A stretch of DNA of 12,075 nt from Polyangiaceae bacterium (GTDB taxonomy: Bacteria; Myxococcota_A; Polyangia; Polyangiales; Polyangiaceae), in assembly GCA_025934595.1 (NCBI GenBank), contig JAICXU010000032.1:1-12075 (forward strand), given 5' to 3'. Below are positions 7,332 to 12,075 of this stretch, one piece after another. Within the stretch, counting starts at the first letter, position 1, and the number at the start of each line of letters is the position of its first letter. Position numbers and translations under genes: made by a program. The notes under the pieces are model-generated. The model had not been told where the DNA came from and searched no databases. It saw only the letters and a list, made by a program, of their open reading frames with translations.

Positions 7332-8654
7332 ATGCCCAAGGCTTTGCGCGCGCCGACGTCGTCCTCCGCAAGTGACAAGCGGCCCGCGCTTGCTCGCGCA
7401 GAGATTTTGGACAAGGCCGCGCGCACGCGCATCGAGGACGAGCTCGGCGCCGCGCTGAAACGCAGGCAAGCCACGGAGCCGAAGGTCGCCGGTTGCGCGC
7501 GCGCTCTCGCACCGCTCAGCGCGGCTCTTCGCGGATCGCTCGGCGACCTCGCGCAGGTGATGATTCGTCGCTCTTCGTTCAAGCGCGAGACCTACAGCGC
7601 GGCGGTTCGGTCTCTCGCCGACTCGGACGATCGCCGCCTTCCGACGATGTTGAAGAGCGCATTCGCGACCGACGAAGCCGGCGGACACGCAGCGTTCAGC
7701 GCAGCTTGTTTTTCGCGGGATCCGTCGCTCGCCCAGCCTCTCGCGAAGATCGCGGCGAGCCGTCAATCGCATCTCGCGTTCGGCGCAGAGACGGCGCGTG
7801 TCGTGCGCGGCGAATCGAACGGCTCGCATCTCACGCAGCTCGCGCCGATGATCAAAGAGAGCCATCGTCTCGCGCTCTGCGCCGAGCTCTTCGTTCCTCT
7901 CTCGCGATCCGCGCCCGTTCCGAAGCTCGTGGGCCCTGCGCTCGGCGTCCTGCGAGGGGCAGAGCGACATCTCGGTCGCTGGCTCGTGCTCGCCGAAGTC
8001 GCGGCGCGCGCGGGCGACATGGATCCGGTCAACGAAGCGGCGTCGAAAGCGGACGGCGGTCCGTCGTCGTCGCGCGCAGCGTGGGCGCTCGTTCGCTGGG
8101 CGCTCACGGAAGGCACGACCGACGGCGCCGCGCCTCCGGAGATGCGACCCACCGTCGAGCTCATTGCGCGTCTTTCGGATCGACCGAGCGCGGATCGCGA
8201 CACCACATTTCTTTTTCGCATGGCGCGCGCAGGCTCGACGGCCGTTCGGCCGATGCTCGAGGCGCTTGCGAAGTCGACGCCTCTCTCCGACGAAACGGCG
8301 ATCCGCGCCGCTCTTTATCTCGTTCGCGATCATGCTCGCGAAGATCTGCGCGAGGGGCTCGTCCAAGCCGCGACCACGCCGCGTCGCGAAGAGCTCCGTG
8401 GTCTTGCCGTCGCCGCGCTCTGGGACGTCGGCAATCGCGATCTCGCGCGCGATCTCTCGGCGGACCTCATGACGTCGAAGCACGTCTCGAACGTCGCGTG
8501 GGGAGCGATCGTGCGCGCCGCCGCATCCGATCGACGCGCCGCCGACTCTGGACGCGCGTCAGGTCTGCGCGCTGGTGATCCCGACTCCGTGCGCGTCCCG
8601 ACGCTCGTCAACGAAACGCGCTTTCGTTGGATTCAGTGGGGTTGGGTCGAGTAA
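7332..8654 (+). CDS. HEAT-like alpha-solenoid protein of unknown function
   Basis: I do not recognise a specific family. The 440 aa product starts with a Ser/Lys/Arg-rich, probably disordered N-terminus (about 1-25). It continues as an almost entirely helical chain rich in Ala, Leu and Arg, with a repeating pattern of paired amphipathic helices of about 30-40 residues, as in HEAT or ARM-type solenoids (for example around 90-165, 170-250 and 290-390). There is no signal peptide or membrane segment, so it is likely cytosolic, where such solenoids act as protein-binding scaffolds. No catalytic motif is seen. The C-terminus is unusual, with three Trp in the last eight residues (WIQWGWVE). The ATG at 7332 is the best start, 58 bp after the GH31 stop; the ribosome-binding site is weak. 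Its TAA is immediately followed by the GTG of the next gene, so the two are probably co-translated. HEAT classification is by pattern only. Confidence 0.72.
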   Translation: MPKALRAPTSSSASDKRPALARAEILDKAARTRIEDELGAALKRRQATEPKVAGCARALAPLSAALRGSLGDLAQVMIRRSSFKRETYSAAVRSLADSDDRRLPTMLKSAFATDEAGGHAAFSAACFSRDPSLAQPLAKIAASRQSHLAFGAETARVVRGESNGSHLTQLAPMIKESHRLALCAELFVPLSRSAPVPKLVGPALGVLRGAERHLGRWLVLAEVAARAGDMDPVNEAASKADGGPSSSRAAWALVRWALTEGTTDGAAPPEMRPTVELIARLSDRPSADRDTTFLFRMARAGSTAVRPMLEALAKSTPLSDETAIRAALYLVRDHAREDLREGLVQAATTPRREELRGLAVAALWDVGNRDLARDLSADLMTSKHVSNVAWGAIVRAAASDRRAADSGRASGLRAGDPDSVRVPTLVNETRFRWIQWGWVE

Positions 8655-10427
8655 GTGGCCGGAGCCGCGCTCCCCGCGCAGGCCACCATCGTCGTCGCGG
8701 CCGATCGCGACGACGACGATCTCGACGGCAAGCCCGACGCAGATTCGCCGAGGCTCTCGGCGTTCGCAAAAACCAGCCTATTTTCCCTCGATTCGCGATT
8801 TTGGGGAGCGAAGCTCCGCGCGGATTCGGGCTCCGATCACGTGCGCGTGATGTCGGCGAATGGCGCGGTCGTTCCGTTCGGAAACGTGGTTCCGAAGAGC
8901 GCGCTCTTGCAAGGCGTGTCAGTCGGAGTCACGCACCTCGTCCTCCTGCGCGGCGGAAAGGAAGAAGCGATCACCGTCGACGTCGTCGGCCTTGGCTTTC
9001 GTGACGGCGCGAACGAGGATCTCGATCTCGCGCGCGACCGCGCTTCACTCGAACGCACACCGCCGGAGCGCGCTCCGGCTTCTCCCGAAGCGACGTACGA
9101 CGACGGCGACGCGCTGCGGGCTCGTTTCGAAATCCCGGCCGACGGCGCAATGGCGGTCGATGCGGCGGCGCTCTCCGTCGAATCGATCTCGGCTTCGGGC
9201 GGAAGCATCGACAAGCTCGATGCGGTCACGTTCGATCACGTGCCATGTGGCGCAGGCAAAGCGTGCTTCGTGACCGCGCCCATTCGTCTCGTCGTCGACG
9301 ATGTCGATCGCACGTTGCCGCTCGTCGAGCGCCGCTCCGTTCGGGCGGAGGTCGGCGGCGCCGTCGTGCTTCGATACGCCGGCGCGGAACAATCCATTCG
9401 CATCGAGGGTCCGCGCAATACCTCGCTCGGAGCGATTCCGCGGTATCGCGCGTCGGTACGACCGTTCGTCGTGCGCGTGACCGCGAAAGGAGCGCCTGCC
9501 GTCGGCGGTAACGAGCAAGGCGCAGCGCTCGCCGTGCGTCAAGAGCTCGCGCTCGCGTCGGCGACGTGGGGGCAATGCGGCATCACGTTCGGAAAGACCG
9601 ACGCGATCGACGTGAAGATCATCGATCCACCGCCGCCTTTTCTCGTGAGCTTCGGCGATGATCTCGGCATCGCCGCTTCGGGGGGATCGGTCAAAGTGAA
9701 GATCGACGGAAAGCTCGTTTCATCGGAAATTCAGCCGGGATCGAGCCCTCTCGGCGCCGCGCGGGCGTTCGCCGCCGCCGCCGCGCACGCGGGATTTTCC
9801 GCTGCCGTTTCTCCGAACGTGCGCATCGTCCCCGCAGCGGGGTCGAGCGTAGACGTTCTCGTGAAACACGATGGCGCGCTCGCGCACGTGACTCCCGCGT
9901 CGGGAACGCACGCCTCCGACGATGCATCGATGGTCGTGCGCATCGGCTCGGTCGATCTTTCCGATGGCCTCTATCACTTCGGCGACATGGACTCGATGTC
10001 CGGCACACTCGAAGAGCGCACGCTCGTGAAGTCGATCGACGACGGCGATCCATCGACCATCGACGTCGTGTTCGTGCCGAGCTTCACCGGCGGCGATCGC
10101 ATCGGCGAATCCTTCATTCAAAACGACACGTCGAGCATTCGCGATCTCGTCATCCTCGATCGCGCGGGTGTTCGCGCGCGGCGAATGAGCTCGACCCTCG
10201 CCCACGAAGCCGGCCACGTGCTCATGGACGCGCCGGGACATCCGGACGACTACGGTCTCGACACGCCCACGCGGCTCATGGATTCCGACGGCGCCGATGC
10301 ATCGCCGTTCGGACCACGCAGGCTCGCCATCGATGAGTGCGTGCGCGCGGTGAAAGAAGCCGGGCCGAAAGCACGCGTGCCGCTTCTCGTTCCGTGGCCG
10401 CTCACGCCGCTGAAGATCGCGCGCTGA
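8655..10427 (+). CDS. Putative exported zinc metallopeptidase (HEAGH, metzincin-like)
   Basis: Numbered from the GTG at 8655 (590 aa). Residues 1-10 read like the tail of a signal peptide ending in an Ala-x-Ala site (PAQA), but no positively charged start precedes them. An Asp-rich segment follows (DRDDDDLDGKPD, 17-28) resembling calcium-binding thrombospondin type 3-like loops. The middle is beta-rich with no clear family. Around 305-312 WGQCGITF resembles the 'W-x-x-x-G-I-x-F' strand often found early in bacterial metzincin-type domains. The catalytic motif is HEAGH at 517-521, where H517 and H521 would bind zinc and E518 would be the general base; H529 in APGH is a candidate third ligand, and LMDSDG at 541-546 is a possible Met-turn. 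Substrate is unknown. It lies directly after the solenoid gene and converges on the minus-strand helicase gene. Peptidase activity is inferred from motifs; an inactive relative is possible. Confidence 0.75.
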   Translation: MAGAALPAQATIVVAADRDDDDLDGKPDADSPRLSAFAKTSLFSLDSRFWGAKLRADSGSDHVRVMSANGAVVPFGNVVPKSALLQGVSVGVTHLVLLRGGKEEAITVDVVGLGFRDGANEDLDLARDRASLERTPPERAPASPEATYDDGDALRARFEIPADGAMAVDAAALSVESISASGGSIDKLDAVTFDHVPCGAGKACFVTAPIRLVVDDVDRTLPLVERRSVRAEVGGAVVLRYAGAEQSIRIEGPRNTSLGAIPRYRASVRPFVVRVTAKGAPAVGGNEQGAALAVRQELALASATWGQCGITFGKTDAIDVKIIDPPPPFLVSFGDDLGIAASGGSVKVKIDGKLVSSEIQPGSSPLGAARAFAAAAAHAGFSAAVSPNVRIVPAAGSSVDVLVKHDGALAHVTPASGTHASDDASMVVRIGSVDLSDGLYHFGDMDSMSGTLEERTLVKSIDDGDPSTIDVVFVPSFTGGDRIGESFIQNDTSSIRDLVILDRAGVRARRMSSTLAHEAGHVLMDAPGHPDDYGLDTPTRLMDSDGADASPFGPRRLAIDECVRAVKEAGPKARVPLLVPWPLTPLKIAR

Positions 10428-10434
10428 TCGATCT
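10414..10434. repeat. Short inverted repeat at the convergent gene junction
   Basis: AGATCG (10414-10419) and CGATCT (10429-10434) form a perfect 6 bp stem with a 9 nt loop containing the stop codon of the metallopeptidase gene. Only 12 bp separate the two convergent stop codons, so any transcription stop for either gene must lie within coding sequence. This hairpin is short and lacks a T-run on either strand, so a terminator role is weakly supported. Confidence 0.2.
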
Positions 10435-10439
10435 CGCAG

Positions 10440-12075
10440 CTAGCGGCACGCGGAAAATCCACGGAGCAAGCCAATCGCGATGTGCTTGCGTGATTTTTCG
10501 CGAGCAAAAGCGACGTCCCCGGGCCCCACGCACGCGGGGCAACCGCCGTTGCACGGACAAGACTCCACCATGCGAAGGGCGCGCGCGAGAAGCACGTCGC
10601 GATGCTCGAAGATGCGGCTCGCGAGACCGATGCCGCCGGGAACGTGCTCGTAAATGTAGAGCGTGGGGTCGTACTCCACATCGGATCGACCATCAGACCC
10701 GCCTCTGGCGGTGTCCGCGTGATGCTCGTCGAGCGAGACGCCGAGATCGTGCGGGTCGCACATGAGCGCGACGGCCGACACGGTTTCGAGCGCGCGTCCT
10801 ACGCCGCGAAGCGCGTCGATCATCGCCGCGCGCCCGTGCGCCGATTCGAGCAACGATTGATGCGGCACTTTCAGCCAGAACGACGTCGTGTGCATTTGCA
10901 TCTCGGGCAATCGCACGTCGCCGTAGCCCGCATTTTCGTGCGTGTAGAATTTGATCTTCTTGTAGCCGACGACCTTCTCGACGATCGCGACCTCGCCCCA
11001 CGCGCTCGTCCACGCATGATCGCTCGTGCGAGGAGTTACGGCATCCGCGGAGATGTCGATGACGGAGATTTTCATGTGCGTCATCGCGTCCGTGAAATAG
11101 TCGGGAGCGACTTTCCGCACGAACGCCTTGTGATTTTCGTAATCGAATTTCTCGACCTGCCAGCATTCGCCGTCGTGTTGGTAGATGGCTTGCTCGTGCA
11201 GCATCGTGTGCGCGCCGCGCCAATCGAGCTCGGCAAACGCCTTGTCGTGCTCGACGTCGATGATGACGACGTTGTCCCAGCCCACGCTGCGGAGCGACAC
11301 GTCGTTCGCGGGATAAGCGTCGGTGGCCCAATGAAATTTATTTCCGGACTCGTGCAGAACGCCGTGGCGACCGAGAAAATCCAGGGCCTCCGCTGTGTCC
11401 TCGGATTTCAGCGATCCGAACGAATCGCTGCGTGAGAACGGAAGCTCGAATGCGCCGCATTTCAAATGTTGGATGAGGATCTCGACGTTGTCGGGATCGA
11501 TGCGCGCTTCTTCCACCGGTGAGCCGAGGAAAAATTCCGGCTCGCGCGCGAGATATTGATCGAGCGGAGCGCTGGACGTGACGAGCACGGCGATGCTTGT
11601 CGCGCAACGACGGCCGGCGCGTCCGAAGCGCTGCCAAGTGCCTGCGATCGAGCCTGGATAGCCGGCGCAGACGACGGCGTCGAGATCTCCGATGTCGATG
11701 CCGAGCTCGAGCGCGTTCGTGGCGACGACGCCGAGGATCTCCCCGCTGCGAAGCTTCTCCTCGATCTCGCGACGCTTCCCGGGCAAGTAGCCGCCGCGAT
11801 ACGCCACGATGCGCGAGGCGTCGACTTGGCCTTCGACCTTGTCGCGCAAGTAACGAAGCATGACCTCGACGTTGTTGCGCGATTGTCCGAACAGCAGCGT
11901 CGGAACTCCGGCGCGCACCAAGTCCGCCGTGAGCATGACCGCTTGCTTCGCGTAGCTCGCGCGGATGCCGAGCTCTTGATTCACGACGGGCGGATTGAAC
12001 ATGAACACGCGCCGCTCGCCGCGAGGCGCGCCGCTCTCGGTCTCGAGCGCGACCTCTTCTTCTTCGAGCCCGAAC
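10440..12075 (-). CDS. DEAD/DEAH-box helicase of the MrfA/YprA type, C-terminal part
   Basis: The frame is open to the right edge, so the true start and the N-terminal ATPase lobe (Walker A, DEAH) lie outside; a GTG at 12008 is not the start because conserved helicase sequence (GAPRGERRV) precedes it. The visible part begins with the NPP-VVNQELGIR segment typical of this family. It continues through the second RecA lobe: ATNALELGIDIGDLD (motif V, about 11679-11723) and QRFGRAGRR (motif VI, about 11607-11633). A long helical/beta region follows, then a DUF1998-like C-terminal domain ending in four cysteines spaced C-x-C-x3-C-x2-C (about 10530-10559). That spacing matches the metal-binding cysteines of Bacillus MrfA, a 3'-5' DNA helicase for mitomycin-type lesion repair, and relatives of Hrq1. 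The stop is TAG at 10440-10442. Acting in DNA repair here is inferred from family. Family assignment is strong. Confidence 0.92.
   Translation of the reverse strand, partial: FGLEEEEVALETESGAPRGERRVFMFNPPVVNQELGIRASYAKQAVMLTADLVRAGVPTLLFGQSRNNVEVMLRYLRDKVEGQVDASRIVAYRGGYLPGKRREIEEKLRSGEILGVVATNALELGIDIGDLDAVVCAGYPGSIAGTWQRFGRAGRRCATSIAVLVTSSAPLDQYLAREPEFFLGSPVEEARIDPDNVEILIQHLKCGAFELPFSRSDSFGSLKSEDTAEALDFLGRHGVLHESGNKFHWATDAYPANDVSLRSVGWDNVVIIDVEHDKAFAELDWRGAHTMLHEQAIYQHDGECWQVEKFDYENHKAFVRKVAPDYFTDAMTHMKISVIDISADAVTPRTSDHAWTSAWGEVAIVEKVVGYKKIKFYTHENAGYGDVRLPEMQMHTTSFWLKVPHQSLLESAHGRAAMIDALRGVGRALETVSAVALMCDPHDLGVSLDEHHADTARGGSDGRSDVEYDPTLYIYEHVPGGIGLASRIFEHRDVLLARALRMVESCPCNGGCPACVGPGDVAFAREKSRKHIAIGLLRGFSACR

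Noticed and set aside
7218..8483. 421-codon minus-strand frame opposite the solenoid gene
   Set aside because: About a fifth or more Arg, no domain pattern; the plus-strand frame has regular amphipathic helices and suitable start and stop relative to neighbours.
7280..10434. Recurring GATCGATCTCG-like strings (7280, 9182, 10426) as a dispersed repeat
   Set aside because: Two copies lie in or beside coding sequence and reflect the preferred Asp/Leu/Ser codons; copies differ and have no regular spacing.

Overview
The window is a dense, GC-rich bacterial stretch with six protein genes and almost no non-coding DNA. Strong third-position GC bias, many Asp/Ala/Arg-rich long shadow frames, secreted or surface proteins of unclear function and a eukaryote-like isoleucyl-tRNA synthetase suggest a myxobacterium-like organism (Myxococcota, perhaps Polyangia). 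That assignment is an inference from style, not from a marker search.

Layout. Bases 1-1095 hold the 3' part of a TolB/PD40-type beta-propeller protein (start off the left edge). It runs into ileS (1101-4694), a very long (about 1197 aa) type II isoleucyl-tRNA synthetase. This is followed by a secreted glycoside hydrolase family 31 enzyme (4718-7273). Possible GTG starts at 1092 and 4691 would each overlap the previous stop by 4 nt, so these three genes look like one co-transcribed block. A 58 bp gap (7274-7331) with an imperfect hairpin separates them from a second pair: an alpha-solenoid (HEAT-like) protein of unknown role (7332-8654) and a putative exported zinc metallopeptidase (8655-10427). 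The metallopeptidase start codon abuts the previous stop and its export signal looks clipped. On the minus strand, converging with only 12 bp between stop codons, is the C-terminal part of a MrfA/YprA-type DEAD/DEAH helicase (10440 to beyond the right edge) with its four-cysteine motif.

The genes do not form an obvious pathway. The secreted propeller, the GH31 enzyme and the metallopeptidase share an envelope or extracellular location, while IleRS and the helicase are cytosolic housekeeping/repair proteins. The most notable feature is inside ileS: an insertion of about 100 residues directly after the KMSKS loop (here KESKS), part of which reads like a small beta-barrel. I see no RNA genes, CRISPR arrays, insertion sequences, integrases or origins. 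No new multi-gene defence or biosynthetic system is evident.
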